Notes: generated from the letters alone by a model not told the origin. 64,000 nucleotides of DNA from Actinacidiphila yeochonensis CN732 (GCF_000745345.1 NZ_JQNR01000004.1:186001-250000), one strand, 5' to 3'; counted from the stretch's first letter, positions 18,148-32,006 are shown. Numbers and translations: made by a program.

Positions 18148-18786
18148 TCAGCCTCCGTGGACCGGCACCCGCCACACCGCGAGGACGGCGTCCGCCGCGG
18201 CGTGCAGGCTCTGGGCGGGCATCCCGTCGCACACCTGGGTGGAGAGGCCGAGCTGGAACGAGTGGATCATGGACGCGATGACGTCCACGTCGGTGTCCGC
18301 GGGGAGTTCTCCCGCGGCGACCCCGCGGACGACGCACGCTCTGATGCGCGCCCGGCCCACCGCCCGCCATTCCTTCATCGTGCTGTGCGCGGCGGCCCGG
18401 TCCGTCTCCTCGTCCTTGTGCGGGTCCTTCGCCTTGTCCCCGACGACGCCCGCCAGGGAGACGAGGCAGCCGCGCGGGTGCGAGGGGTCGGTCTGCATGT
18501 CGATGGAGCGGTGCAGCATCAGCGCGACGGCGTCGCGCGGGCTCAGGGACTCGTCGTCCACCACCGCCGTGACGCTGCCCGGTCCGGCCATGTAGTGCTC
18601 CACCGCCCGCTCGAACAGTCCGTACTTGGAACCGAAGGTGCCGTACACGCTCGCCGAGGACAGGCCGGTCGCCTCGCGGAGCTGGGCCATGGAGGTCGCT
18701 TCGTAGCCGTGCTCCCAGAACAGGAGCGCCGCGGCTTCCAGAACCTTCTCCATGTCAAAGGCGCGGGGGCGCCCGACTGGGGACAT
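18148..18786 (-). CDS. TetR/AcrR-family repressor of the adjacent MFS gene
   Basis: 212 aa. The N-terminal helix-turn-helix is clear (KVLEAAALLFWEHGYEATSMAQLREATGLS then ASVYGTFGSKYGLFERAVEHY, residues ~13-65); the rest is a helical ligand-binding domain. ATG 18786 follows an AGGAGGTG box. The gene diverges from an MFS transporter, with three related palindromes in the intergenic region, the standard layout for a drug-responsive repressor controlling itself and an efflux pump. The inducer is unknown. Confidence 0.9.
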   Translation of the reverse strand: MSPVGRPRAFDMEKVLEAAALLFWEHGYEATSMAQLREATGLSSASVYGTFGSKYGLFERAVEHYMAGPGSVTAVVDDESLSPRDAVALMLHRSIDMQTDPSHPRGCLVSLAGVVGDKAKDPHKDEETDRAAAHSTMKEWRAVGRARIRACVVRGVAAGELPADTDVDVIASMIHSFQLGLSTQVCDGMPAQSLHAAADAVLAVWRVPVHGG

Positions 18787-18813
18787 AGCGCACCTCCTGC
18801 GCTCCGTAATTTC

Positions 18814-18989
18814 GGATCGATCGCTCTACTTTAGCACCGGCGGGGTGGGCGCGCGGTGTGGTGCACCCACCGGTGCCGCGTCGGTCGCGAGTGGCGTGAG
18901 GTGCGTCGATGGACCCCCGCCTGATTTTGGATTGACTGATCCAATTTGACGGCGGGAGCCGTTGCGGTCGATACTGGATCAATCGATCC
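18814..18989. promoter_or_regulatory. Divergent promoter with three TetR operator-like palindromes
   Basis: TTGGAT-N6-ATCCAA at 18927-18944, GGATC-N4-GATCC at 18976-18989 and a related half-perfect GGATCGATCG at 18814-18823. For the MFS gene, TTGACG (18946-18951) and GATACT (18970-18975) are 18 bp apart and lie exactly between the two best palindromes, so repressor binding would cover the promoter. The third site lies near the tetR start and could mediate autoregulation. Confidence 0.65.
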
Positions 18990-19013
18990 GTAATTAAGGG
19001 AGTCAGGTCTCCG

Positions 19014-20207
19014 ATGACAGCTACGCACGTCCCTCCCACCCTGACCCGGGCTGACACACGGCTTCCCCTCGCCGCCCTGATCGTCATGGCGGCCACCGTC
19101 CTCGTCGTGATCATGACCGAGACGATGCCGGCCGGACTTCTCCCGCAGATCGCCGGCGGGATCGGCGTCTCCGAAGGCGCGGCCGGCCAGTTCGTCAGCG
19201 CCTACGCGCTCGGCGCAGTCCTCGCAGCGATACCGGCGATCGTGGTGACCCGAGGGGTCCGGCGGAAGCCGCTGCTGATCATCAGCCTGCTCGGCTTCCT
19301 CGTCGCCAACACCCTCACCGCGCTGGCGCCCAACCTCGCCGTCGCCCTCGCCGTCCGGTTCGTCGCCGGGGCGTTCTCCGGACTGCTGTGGGGCATGCTC
19401 GCCGGGTACGCCATGCGCATCACGCCGCCCGAGCAGGCCGGACGCGCCCTCGCCATCGCGATGAGCGGCACCCCGATCGCGCTCGCCGCGGGTACCCCGC
19501 TGGGCACCTGGCTGGGTTCTGCGACCGGGTGGCGCTGGACGTTCGCCGCGATGTCCGCGCTCATCGCGGTGGTCCTGGTCGCCGCGATGGCCCTCGTCCC
19601 AGACGCCCCCGGCCAGGCCGAGCACACCCGGCTGCCGTTCGGGCACGTCCTGCGGCTTCCGGGAGTGGCGACCATCCTCGGCGTCGTGTTCGTCTGGATG
19701 CTCGCGCACAACCTGATGTACGCCTACATCGCGCCCTTCTTGAAACAGACGAACCTGGATGTGAAGCCCGACGTCGCGCTCGTCGTCTTCGGCGTCGCCG
19801 CGCTGGTCGGCCTCTGGTTCACCGGGGCGACGGTCGACCGCTTCCTGCGGCCGCTCGTCCTGTCCAGCGTGGTCCTGTTCATCGTCGCTGGCGCGGTCCT
19901 GCTCGGCGCCTCGGGCTCGACGCCCCTGGGAATCCTGGCCATCGTCCTGTGGGGCATCGCCTTCGGCGGTTCGGCCACGCAGCTCCAGACCGCCACGGGC
20001 GCCGCGGCCGGTGCGAACTTCGACGCGGCCATGGGCCTGGTCGCCACGTCCTTCAACCTGGCGATCTCCGCGGCCGGCGCGGTGGGCGGAGCCCTCGTCG
20101 AGGGCGTCGGGGCCCGCTCGCTCCCGGTGGCGATGATCATCCTGGCGGCCGTCGCACTGGTCGCGGTCGGCTTCGGCCGGCGCGCGGCGTTCAAGCCCGT
20201 CCGCTGA
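19014..20207 (+). CDS. MFS transporter, DHA1 family
   Basis: 397 aa with about 12 hydrophobic segments, starting with LPLAALIVMAATVLVVIMTE. The loop after TM2/TM3 (TRGVRRKPLLIISLLGFLVAN) resembles the conserved MFS motif A, and the segment RFVAGAFSGLLWGMLAGYAMRI matches the drug:H+ antiporter-1 group that includes AraJ- and CmlR-like exporters. It is probably an efflux pump in the cytoplasmic membrane, repressed by the divergent TetR protein. ATG 19014 lies 12 bp after AAGGGA. The 196-bp gap after its stop contains tandem repeats only. Confidence 0.9.
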   Translation: MTATHVPPTLTRADTRLPLAALIVMAATVLVVIMTETMPAGLLPQIAGGIGVSEGAAGQFVSAYALGAVLAAIPAIVVTRGVRRKPLLIISLLGFLVANTLTALAPNLAVALAVRFVAGAFSGLLWGMLAGYAMRITPPEQAGRALAIAMSGTPIALAAGTPLGTWLGSATGWRWTFAAMSALIAVVLVAAMALVPDAPGQAEHTRLPFGHVLRLPGVATILGVVFVWMLAHNLMYAYIAPFLKQTNLDVKPDVALVVFGVAALVGLWFTGATVDRFLRPLVLSSVVLFIVAGAVLLGASGSTPLGILAIVLWGIAFGGSATQLQTATGAAAGANFDAAMGLVATSFNLAISAAGAVGGALVEGVGARSLPVAMIILAAVALVAVGFGRRAAFKPVR

Positions 20208-20249
20208 CCGGCCCGAGCAGGGCGGCACCGGCCCCCGGCCGGCCCGCGG

Positions 20250-20331
20250 CGAGGGAACTGCCCCCGGCCGGCCCGCGCCGACGGAACTGCCCCCGGCCCG
20301 CCGACGGAACTGCCCCCGGCCCGCGGCGACG
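20250..20331. repeat. Imperfect tandem repeats around GGAACTGCCCCCGGCC
   Basis: Three copies of an ~20-27 bp unit containing GGAACTGCCCCCGGCC lie between the MFS gene and the convergent hydrolase. They could form alternative stems at the ends of both transcripts, but no clean terminator stands out. Confidence 0.7.
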
Positions 20332-20403
20332 GGACGGTCTCCCGGCCCGCGGCGAGGGAGCCCCCGAGACGCGGCGCGGCCCTGCGCGCGGCGGCCCCGT
20401 CCG

Positions 20404-21576
20404 TCAGGCGTCCGCGTTGGCCTCGCGGTGCTCCAGGCCAACCGGGGGCCAGGCGCGCCAGCCCTGCGCCGGGGTGACGGCCACCTCGCGCCACCACAGG
20501 TCCGGCTCCGGCGGGTCGGCGGGCTCGAAGGGCAGGCCCGGCACCGGCGCCGCCACGGCCACGCCGGCGGCATGCGCGGCGAAGAGGGTGCCCTCGGCCG
20601 GGTCGGACCACGGGTGGGGCGCCAGGTTGAAGGTGCCCCAGTGGATGGGCAGCAGCACGCCGTGCGGGGTGCCGCCGGACAGGTCCACGTGGGTGGCCAC
20701 GCCCTCCTCGGGCGTCATGTGGATGTCGGGCCAGAACTCGCTGTAGGCGCCGATCTGGATCATCGTCGCGTCGAACGGCCCGTGCTGCGCGGCTATTTCA
20801 CGGAAACCGGGGAAGTACCCGGTGTCGCCGCTGTGGAAGATCCGGTGGGTGCCGTCCGTGACCACCCATGACGCCCAGAGCGTCTGCTGCCGCCCGCGCA
20901 GCCCCCGGCCGCAGAAGTGCCGCGCCGGGGTCGCCGTCAGGGTCAGCCCCGCGACCTCCGCCGACTCGTTCCAGTCCAGCTCGCGCAGCCGCTCCGGCGC
21001 CACCCCCCAGTACTCCAGGTGCGCGCCCACCCCCAGCGGCACCGCGAAGACCGCCCGGCCGCGCACCAGCGCCTTGATCGTCGGCATGTCCAGGTGGTCG
21101 TAGTGGTCGTGGCTGATCACCACCACGTCGACGTCCGCCAGCGCCTCCAGCGGAACCGGCGCCGGGTGCAGCCGCCTGGGACCGGCGAAGGAGAACGGGG
21201 AGCAGCGCTCGCCCCATACCGGGTCGAAGAGCACCCGCCGCCCGCCGATTTCGGCGAGTACCGAGGAGTGCCCCAGCCAGGTCAGCCGCAGCCCCGAGGC
21301 CGGCGGGCGGGCCAGGTCGTCGAGGGTGCTCGGATGCAGCGGTATCGGCCGGGCCGGCTTGCGGGCCTGCCGGGCCTCCTTGCGCATGTTGCCCGGCAGC
21401 GCTTTCAGCATCCCCGGGCCCGGCGTGCTCCGGGCCCCGACCGGGTTGGTGAACGTGCCGTCCGCGTAGTTCGGCGAGGCGAGGATACGGGCCAGCCGCG
21501 CTCCGACCGGGTCCGCGCCGAACGGGGCGGGGCGCAGTTTCACGAGGCGGGACGGCTGTCGGCCGGAGCCGGTCAC
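20404..21576 (-). CDS. Metallo-beta-lactamase-fold hydrolase (UlaG/NAPE-PLD-like)
   Basis: 390 aa. The metal motif SHDHYDHLD (His156, His158, Asp160, His161) is intact, with later ligands in ARHFCGRG, FHSGDTGYFPGF and LPIHWGTFNLAPHPWSDP. This combination resembles the NAPE-phospholipase D/RomA-like branch acting on phosphodiester or lactone substrates; the real substrate is unknown. No signal peptide is seen. GTG 21576 is preceded by TGGAGGACCC, an excellent ribosome-binding site. It forms a probable leftward pair with the acetyltransferase upstream (59-bp gap). Confidence 0.9.
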   Translation of the reverse strand: MTGSGRQPSRLVKLRPAPFGADPVGARLARILASPNYADGTFTNPVGARSTPGPGMLKALPGNMRKEARQARKPARPIPLHPSTLDDLARPPASGLRLTWLGHSSVLAEIGGRRVLFDPVWGERCSPFSFAGPRRLHPAPVPLEALADVDVVVISHDHYDHLDMPTIKALVRGRAVFAVPLGVGAHLEYWGVAPERLRELDWNESAEVAGLTLTATPARHFCGRGLRGRQQTLWASWVVTDGTHRIFHSGDTGYFPGFREIAAQHGPFDATMIQIGAYSEFWPDIHMTPEEGVATHVDLSGGTPHGVLLPIHWGTFNLAPHPWSDPAEGTLFAAHAAGVAVAAPVPGLPFEPADPPEPDLWWREVAVTPAQGWRAWPPVGLEHREANADA

Positions 21577-21635
21577 GGGTCCTCCAGGGATCGTGGAGCG
21601 GCGGGGCGTCCGCCGCGTCCATTATGGCTGCCGGG

Positions 21636-22478
21636 TCACGGCGCCGAGTCGAAGGCAAGTGCGATCTGGTCCTCGACGGGGACGTAGCCGAGGCGGGCGT
21701 AGAGACGGTTGGCCACCGGGTCGGCCAGATTGGTGAAGAGCAGCACCTGGGCCGTCCCCGCCGCCAGAGTGGTCTCCGTGACGGCGGCCGTGGCAGCCCC
21801 GGCGTAGCCCCGGCCGCGCAACTCGGGCGGCGTGTACACGGACACCACCCGCACCGCCCCGTCCTCGGGCGGCGTGACACCGGCCATCGCCACCGGCTCC
21901 CCGTCCACCTCCCACAGGGTGCGGCCGCCGTACGCGAGGGCGTCGTCGAGCAGCCGCTCGCCCCCGGGGTCCGCCTGCCCGATGTCCCGGAAGTAGCCCT
22001 CCTGCCAGCGCAGCAGCAGCCCTCGGTCGGCCGGGCCGGCCACCCTGGCGCGTCCGGGCGGCGCCGGTAGCGGCGGGAGAAGGGTACCCAGCCGGTACAG
22101 CCGCAGCTCCCGGTCGGTCCGCGCCTCGGTGCCGGTGCGCTCCCGCCAGGCCGCGGCGAACTCCCGTACGGTCGCGCTCTCCCCGCGCACCCCGGACAGC
22201 GGTCCGTCCAGGGCGGCGGCCAGCTCCCGGGCCGCCTCCGGGGTACCGCGGGCCAGCAGCGGCGGGAACGGCGGCGTGCACAGGAACGCGGCGGCCACCA
22301 GGCCGTCCGCGTCCCGCCACCAGCCGAACAGGGGTGGCTCGCCGTAGCTGTCGAGCCCGTTGCGGCGCAGGGTCGAAGCAACCGTGAGCAGGACCGAGTT
22401 CTCCACCGGGCGTCGCCTCAGAAACGGGCCGGCCTCGGAGGCGAACCCGTCGAGCGAACGTGTGATCGTCCATCCCAT
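21636..22478 (-). CDS. GNAT family N-acetyltransferase
   Basis: 280 aa. The acetyl-CoA-binding motif VVSVYTPPELRGRGYAGAATAAV and the following LLFTNLADPVANRLYARLGYVPVED are typical of GNAT domains at residues ~195-275. The N-terminal half resembles a degenerate, non-catalytic GNAT-like domain, as in many two-domain actinomycete members. ATG 22478 gives MGWTITRSLDGF; further upstream frames are low-complexity. Substrate unknown. Confidence 0.85.
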   Translation of the reverse strand: MGWTITRSLDGFASEAGPFLRRRPVENSVLLTVASTLRRNGLDSYGEPPLFGWWRDADGLVAAAFLCTPPFPPLLARGTPEAARELAAALDGPLSGVRGESATVREFAAAWRERTGTEARTDRELRLYRLGTLLPPLPAPPGRARVAGPADRGLLLRWQEGYFRDIGQADPGGERLLDDALAYGGRTLWEVDGEPVAMAGVTPPEDGAVRVVSVYTPPELRGRGYAGAATAAVTETTLAAGTAQVLLFTNLADPVANRLYARLGYVPVEDQIALAFDSAP

Positions 22479-22633
22479 GACGCCCATCCTCACCACCGCC
22501 TCACGTCCCCGCACCCGGTTTTGCCCGCCGACCGACCCTGGCTCCGGCTCGGCTCGGCTCGGACCGCTCCGGCCCGATCCAGCCGGGCTGGGGGAGGGGC
22601 CGGCCGCGCCGCCCACCGCCGGCCGCGCCGACC

Positions 22634-27306
<4,673 letters not shown>

Positions 27307-27419
27307 GCGAGGTGCCCTTCCGTGCTGCTGCGTCGTCTCGGTCTCGGGGTGGTCCCACGGGGGCGGTGCCGGGCGGAACCGGGGAACGGAGAGCGGGGGA
27401 GCGGGAGCGGCGCAGGGCG

Positions 27420-28210
27420 TCACCGCTGCTCCACCCGGGCGACCACCGCGTGCGGCCGACCCGGATGGGGCGCGGTGAACGCCTCGTACAGCGCGTCGTG
27501 GTCGCGCCCGTCCACCGTCACCGCGGACCAGCCCTCCGCCTCGAAACGGGAGGCGAGGCCGCCGCGCCAGCCGTACGTCCCCGACCGGTTGTCCACGGCC
27601 ACCGTGTGCAGCCGGTCCAGCCCCACCGCCCCGGCGAACTGCACGGCCTCCATGGCGCTTCCCTCGTCCATCTCGGCGTCCCCGACCAGCACCCAGACCG
27701 CCGGGTCGGGCAGGCCCGCGCCCGCAGTCCGAGCGCGGTCCCGACCGCCAGGCCCAGGCCGTGCCCGAGCGAGCCCGAGCTGATCTCCACGCCCGGCACG
27801 AGGGTCCGGTCCGGGTGCAGCCCGAGCGGCGAGTCGAACCCGCCGAAGCCGGGCAGCCACTCGACGGGGACGAACCCCTTCGCGGCCAGGACGGCGTAGT
27901 ACGCCATCGGCCCGTGCCCCTTCGACAGCAGGAAACGGTCCCGGTCCACCGCCTCGGCCCGCTCCGGGGCCACCCTCAGCACCCGGTCGTAGAGCACCCA
28001 CAGCACGTCGAGCGTGGAGGTGGCCGCCGGGCCGTGCTTCTCGTCGCCCGACATGAGCGTCATCAGCCCGGCCAGGTCCTCGTACCCCGGAGGGGACGCG
28101 GGGGCGTCCGCTGGCGCGGGTCCGGCTCCGCTGCCGGTGGTGCCGGTGGTGCCGGTGGTGCCGGTGGTGCCGGTGGTGCCGGTGGGGGTCGTACGCATCG
28201 CTGGCGTCAT
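27420..28210 (-). pseudogene. Transketolase, N-terminal (ThDP) subunit, single frameshift
   Basis: The first frame gives MSGDEKHGPAATSTLDVLW, LLSKGHGPMAYYAVLAAKG and EISSGSLGHGLGLAVGTALGLRAR; after that the sense continues in another frame with LPDPAVWVLVGDAEMDEGSAMEA (the ThDP GDAEMDEG motif) and VDNRSGTYGW to the stop at 27420. One extra G near 27713-27716 restores a ~263 aa subunit. As both halves are well preserved, this is a recent mutation or base-call error. ATG 28210 would be leaderless from the SoxR-type promoter. A run of Thr-Gly-Thr repeats lies near the N-terminus. Confidence 0.8.
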
Positions 28211-28216
28211 AGGGCG

Positions 28217-28247
28217 ACTGTGCAACTTCAAGCCCGCTTGAGGTCAA
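28217..28247 (-). promoter_or_regulatory. SoxR box within a long-spacer MerR-type promoter
   Basis: On the minus strand, CCTCAAGCGGGCTTGAAG (28226-28243) matches the enterobacterial SoxR box consensus (CCTCAAG-N4-CTTGAGG) at all but one arm base. It sits between TTGACC (28242-28247) and CACAGT (28217-28222), a 19-bp spacer typical of MerR-family-activated promoters. Transcription would begin at or next to the transketolase ATG at 28210. The soxR gene starts 18 bp to the right on the other strand. Confidence 0.7.
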
Positions 28248-28264
28248 GCACTACCGTGGGTGTC

Positions 28265-28783
28265 GTGAACGTCTCCAGCCGCGACCGCCTGACCATCGGC
28301 GACCTCGCCGCCCGCAGCGGCTTCGCCACGTCCGCGCTGCGCTACTACGAGGACCTCGGCCTGATCACCGCCGAGCGCACGGCGGGCCGGCAGCGCCGCT
28401 ACCGCCGCGCGACACTGCGCCGGCTCGCGTTCATCCGAGCCGCCCAGCGCATCGGCCTCTCCCTGGACGAGGTCCGCGACAGCCTCTCCCACCTCCCGGC
28501 CGACCACGTCCCCACCTCCGAGGAGTGGAGCGAGATCGCGCGGACCTGGCAGCGCCGTATCGACGCCCAGATCGACGAACTGCGCCGGCTGCGCGACCAG
28601 CTCACCGGGTGCGTGGGCTGCGGCTGCCTCTCGCTCACCCGGTGCGCGCTGTACAACCCGGACGACGGCGCCGCGGCGGCCGGCCCCGGGGCCCACTACC
28701 TCTACGGCGGCGGGCCCGCCCCCGCCCCCGGCCGAACCCCTGAGCTCCCAGGCTCCCGGGCTTCTGAGTTCCTGGGCTCCTGA
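28265..28783 (+). CDS. soxR: Redox-sensing MerR-family activator SoxR
   Basis: 172 aa. The N-terminal MerR helix-turn-helix (LTIGDLAARSGFATSALRYYED) is followed by a dimer helix and the [2Fe-2S] ligand set CVGCGCLSLTRC (Cys116, 119, 121, 127), which defines SoxR. Oxidation of the cluster by redox-active compounds switches on target promoters. The C-terminal ~35 residues (Ala/Gly/Pro rich) extend beyond the usual ~150 aa. It is divergent from the split transketolase genes, with a SoxR box between, so those genes are the most likely direct target. GTG 28265 (or 28256) is probably leaderless. Confidence 0.93.
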   Translation: MNVSSRDRLTIGDLAARSGFATSALRYYEDLGLITAERTAGRQRRYRRATLRRLAFIRAAQRIGLSLDEVRDSLSHLPADHVPTSEEWSEIARTWQRRIDAQIDELRRLRDQLTGCVGCGCLSLTRCALYNPDDGAAAAGPGAHYLYGGGPAPAPGRTPELPGSRASEFLGS

Positions 28784-28815
28784 GCTTCTGGGCTTCTGGG
28801 CTCCTGGGCTCCTGA
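28750..28815. repeat. Short tandem repeats (TTCTGGGCTCC-like)
   Basis: Degenerate 8-10 bp repeats of CTTCTGGGCTCCTGAG overlap the 3' end of soxR and the following gap, and probably created its low-complexity C-terminal tail. Nothing else is seen in 28784-28967. Confidence 0.7.
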
Positions 28816-28967
28816 GTCGCGCGAGCCCGGAGTGCGTGCGCGGCGTGCGGCCTTGGACCGGCCGGCGCTCCAGCCGCGGGCGCCCGGGAGCGCGGGCGGC
28901 GCCACCGGAGCTTCCCACCCAGCCGCGGGCAGGAAGCTCCAGGTGGCTGGTCCTCTCCGCTCTCCGC

Positions 28968-29261
28968 TCACATGTTCTCGACGCGGAACGGATCGTGCTC
29001 GGCCAGCAGCTTGTCCAGCCGTGCCTGATCCACCCGGCTCACCACCTGCCCTTCCTGCTGCCGGTCCCGCACCACCTTGGCCAACGTGAACGTCGCGGTC
29101 ACGACGTACAGCAGCCCCATCGCCAGGAAGGCCCGCTCCCACGCGCCGACCGGCAGGTAGGCCACGCCCACCACCATCGCCCCCAATGCGACCGCGAACG
29201 AGATCACGGCCTGCGCGGCGTACGCAGCAGTCGTCTGCTGCTGCGGAATCACCTTCGTCAT
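28968..29261 (-). CDS. YiaA/YiaB-type two-helix membrane protein
   Basis: 97 aa. Two hydrophobic segments (AAQAVISFAVALGAMVVGVAYL and RAFLAMGLLYVVTATFTLAKVV) separated by a short loop PVGAWERA match the YiaAB two-helix domain. The C-terminal ~30 residues are charged and presumably cytoplasmic. ATG 29261 is preceded by GTGGGGG. The function of the family is unknown; it stands alone, just upstream of tRNA-Pro. Confidence 0.8.
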   Translation of the reverse strand: MTKVIPQQQTTAAYAAQAVISFAVALGAMVVGVAYLPVGAWERAFLAMGLLYVVTATFTLAKVVRDRQQEGQVVSRVDQARLDKLLAEHDPFRVENM

Positions 29262-29415
29262 GCCCCCACGGTCCCGCCGCCCCGCCGCCCCCGCATGAGT
29301 ACCCCTACTCACCCCGCCCCCCACCCCACCCCCAGGTGGGCATGAGCGGTGACCCGAGTGCGCTATAGTTTTCTTACGCGATCACGCCGGGGCCGAGCCC
29401 CGGAAGATCGAGTAC

Positions 29416-29489
<74 letters not shown>

Positions 29490-29517
29490 CGGTACAGCGG
29501 GCTTAATGCCCAGGTCG

Positions 29518-29549
29518 GGGCCTTGTTTCACTAATGTGAAACGAGGCCC
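29518..29549. terminator. Hairpin after tRNA-Pro
   Basis: Arms 29518-29531 and 29536-29549 pair over 14 positions with one G-T, around a TAAT loop. It can terminate the tRNA transcript and also the leftward integrase remnant. Confidence 0.75.
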
Positions 29550-29606
29550 TGCGGCGTTTCCGGGACGTGCGGCTCACAACTTCTCACGAACGCTGTTGAT
29601 CTTGTT

Positions 29607-30136
29607 TCAGCCGAGCAGCTTCTTGCGCTTCTTCGAGCCCGCCCGGAGGCTGTCGGGGGCGGGTGGACGTACGTGGGTTTGGTGAAGCTCAGGTCCGAGT
29701 GCCCGGCCCGTGCTGAAACGACAGTGTCCGGAACCCCGTTGTTGGCCATCCACGACAGGCACGCGTGCCGTGCGTCGTACAGCCGAACCTTACGGACCCC
29801 GCCGCGGCCGTCAGCTTGTACGCCTCCCGCCGCAGCTTGTCCGTCTTCCACGGACGTCCGACCATGTCGACCAGGATGTAGCCGCTGTGCGCGTACGCAG
29901 TGCCAGCGACCTCCTTCTCCTTCCCTTGCTGGAGCTGGAAGGTCCGCAGGGCCTTGCGTACGGGCCTGGGAAGCGGCAGCGTGCGCCTGCCGGCATCGGT
30001 CTTGGTGCCCTTCTCGACGACCTTGTTCCGCTCCCCCTTCGCGCGGTTGCGGTCGTAGACGATGGTGCGGGTGCTGTCGATGGTGATGGTGCCTGCCCCG
30101 TCCAAGTCGACGTCCTCCCACCGGGGCCCCGCACAC
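29607..30136 (-). pseudogene. Tyrosine-recombinase integrase remnant beside tRNA-Pro
   Basis: C-terminal catalytic half of a phage/AICE-type integrase, split over at least three frames. The first piece reads RWEDVDLDGAGTITI through KTDAGRRTLPLP and GYILVDMVGRPWKTDKLR; a frameshift leads to VRLYDARHACLSWMANNGVPDTVVSARAGHSDLSFTK (R..H..H-type catalytic block), and the end KKRKKLLG occurs in a third frame with a stop at 29607. The N-terminal arm-binding half is missing. Its place directly after the tRNA 3' end is the usual arrangement for an element integrated in tRNA-Pro, now inactive. Confidence 0.85.
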
Positions 30137-31619
30137 CTCGGCCGGGGTCGGGCTGCTTCACGGTGACACGGCGAGACGGTGGACCGGGAATCCGGCCGCA
30201 CCAAACGGCCTCGCGGAAGACGGCGGAGGAGACGCGCGCCCAATTAGGCACGGCCGGGAACAGCGGCCTCACCGACGAGCAGATCACCGCCTGGCAAGCA
30301 GCCTCACCCGCCTGCGGCCACCGCCAAGCCGTACGCACCGGCAAGCTCCCCGACTGCCTGACAAACCCAGGCCACACCGGCGGCGTTCCCGCACAGCCCG
30401 CGTCCGAAGAGATCACCTTCAGCCGCGACTGCGGAACCTCACCGTGCCGCCACGCCGCATCCCTCACCCACGCTGTCACCACACACCTGAGCAGCCGCCC
30501 CGCCGACTTCGCCACACTTCGTGGACTCCCCGAACACCCCGTTCGGCCCCCCGCCGCCAGCGCGGAGCAGCCGGTCACCACCACCCGCACGACACCCGCG
30601 GAAAGATTCACATCCCCGCCCACCACGCATGGGCCTGGCACCGCGAATGCGCCGAACCACCCCTGCTGCCCACCTACACACCCGAACCGACCGACGAACC
30701 GGTACTGAGCCTCCCGGCCCCGACGGCTCCCCCGCACCTGCGCCTGATCGAGCGCGGATCCGCACACTCATCAGCGACGCTGCAGCACAGGCGCGAGCAC
30801 ACCTACGGGACGTGACCCCGCTGCAGTGCGCACTGCACGAGGACGCACTCCGACTCGCCGCCGCAGCACCCGGCATCCGGCTTCCCGAAACAGCCTTTGA
30901 CGACTGGGCATCGACGTCGCGGATCTGCGAGAACAAATCTCGGAGTACACCCTCGCCCGAGGCAGCACCAGACGAACCCCCAGTGTGTGACCTGCGTCAT
31001 GCTCTCTGGAGCAGGCGGCGGCAGCCCTCGCAGCTTGCGTCCTCGTGACTGCGGGCGAACATGTAGCCGGTCGGGCTGAGGCGTCCGCTGAAGACGCCCC
31101 AGGCCAGACAGCTGTTGCCAGACGTCCTGGCTGACCGAGTCCGAGTGCCCGCAACAGATCTGCCGTAGGGCTCGAACAGCGGCACCGGCTGCCGCCAGTA
31201 CCGGTTCACGTGCAGCCGCGTGATCTGGCTGTAGGCCGCCTGGTCGGTGCGCGGCAACTCCTTGCGCTTCAGGGGTCGCTGGACGGTGTCCGGGTGGTCG
31301 GGACGGGCGTGGGCTGGAGGGCGAGACTCCGGACTGCCCGGCGCATGTCCACCTCGTCGCTTCCCTCGGGTGGCTCGGGCCGAAGGTACGGGAGTGCGGC
31401 GGTGTTTGCACCTCCCAGTCGCATGCACCGGTGGGCGGTGGGCGGTGGGCGGTGGGTGCGCGACAGGTGTCGCGGATCGGGGTGGTGGCTGCGATGGCGG
31501 GGCTGAAGACGGCGGGTTGTCGCCACTGACTGTTCGGGGTGTGGGCTGCCGGTTGTTGCAGGGTGATCGCGTTGCCTGGTCGGGGCATCCGGTGACGGGA
31601 GGTTCGAGGCGACAGCGTC
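30137..31619. other. Decayed coding DNA of the integrated element
   Basis: No intact gene is convincing. On the minus strand 30137-30250 there is a short piece reading FREAVWCGRIPGPPSRR. On the plus strand 30600-30980 a frame reads RTLISDAAAQARAHLRDVTPLQCALHEDALRLAA, then needs a shift near 30930 to continue as EQISEYTLARG, suggesting a broken gene. On the minus strand 30997-31430 a frame ends in YMFARSHEDASCEGCRRLL. A GGTGGGCG repeat occurs at 31431-31460. None is recognised. Confidence 0.5.
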
Positions 31620-32006
31620 TCAGGTATGCCGAGACCAGAAGACGACGAACGCGACGTAGGTGATGGCGGCGGTTGCCACGAACCAGAAGTACGGATCGCC
31701 GCTTCGTCCGGATGCGAGCTCACCGACGAAGGCACTGAGATTCCCCACGGTAAGCACCACGCCTGTGCCGGCCCAGGCGCGCCCGGCGATCCGGGCGAAG
31801 CGCTCGTCGGGTTCCTTCTCGGTGAGGCCCTGATAGGTCTCGCTCCGGCGTCCCAGCACCAACAAGGCGAGACCGCAGACCGCCAGGATCCCGAACGTCA
31901 CCAGGCCGATAGCGAGGCGGCCTCCGACGGTCGCCGCTACGAGGCAGGCCCCTCCGAGAACAAGGAAGAAGCCGGGGGCGGACCATCTGGCTGTGCTATT
32001 GGTCAT
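31620..32006 (-). CDS. Four-helix membrane protein paired with an XRE regulator
   Basis: 128 aa with four predicted membrane segments (PGFFLVLGGACLVAATVGG; LAIGLVTFGILAVCGLALLVL; AWAGTGVVLTVGNLSAFVG; FWFVATAAITYVAFVVFW) and a cytoplasmic loop containing TYQGLTEKEPDERF, reminiscent of the DUF2178/DUF3796 type of small membrane proteins that accompany YgzD-like regulators. ATG 32006 lies inside the end of the regulator gene (11-bp overlap), so the pair is translationally coupled. Function unknown; such pairs often respond to envelope signals. Confidence 0.75.
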   Translation of the reverse strand: MTNSTARWSAPGFFLVLGGACLVAATVGGRLAIGLVTFGILAVCGLALLVLGRRSETYQGLTEKEPDERFARIAGRAWAGTGVVLTVGNLSAFVGELASGRSGDPYFWFVATAAITYVAFVVFWSRHT

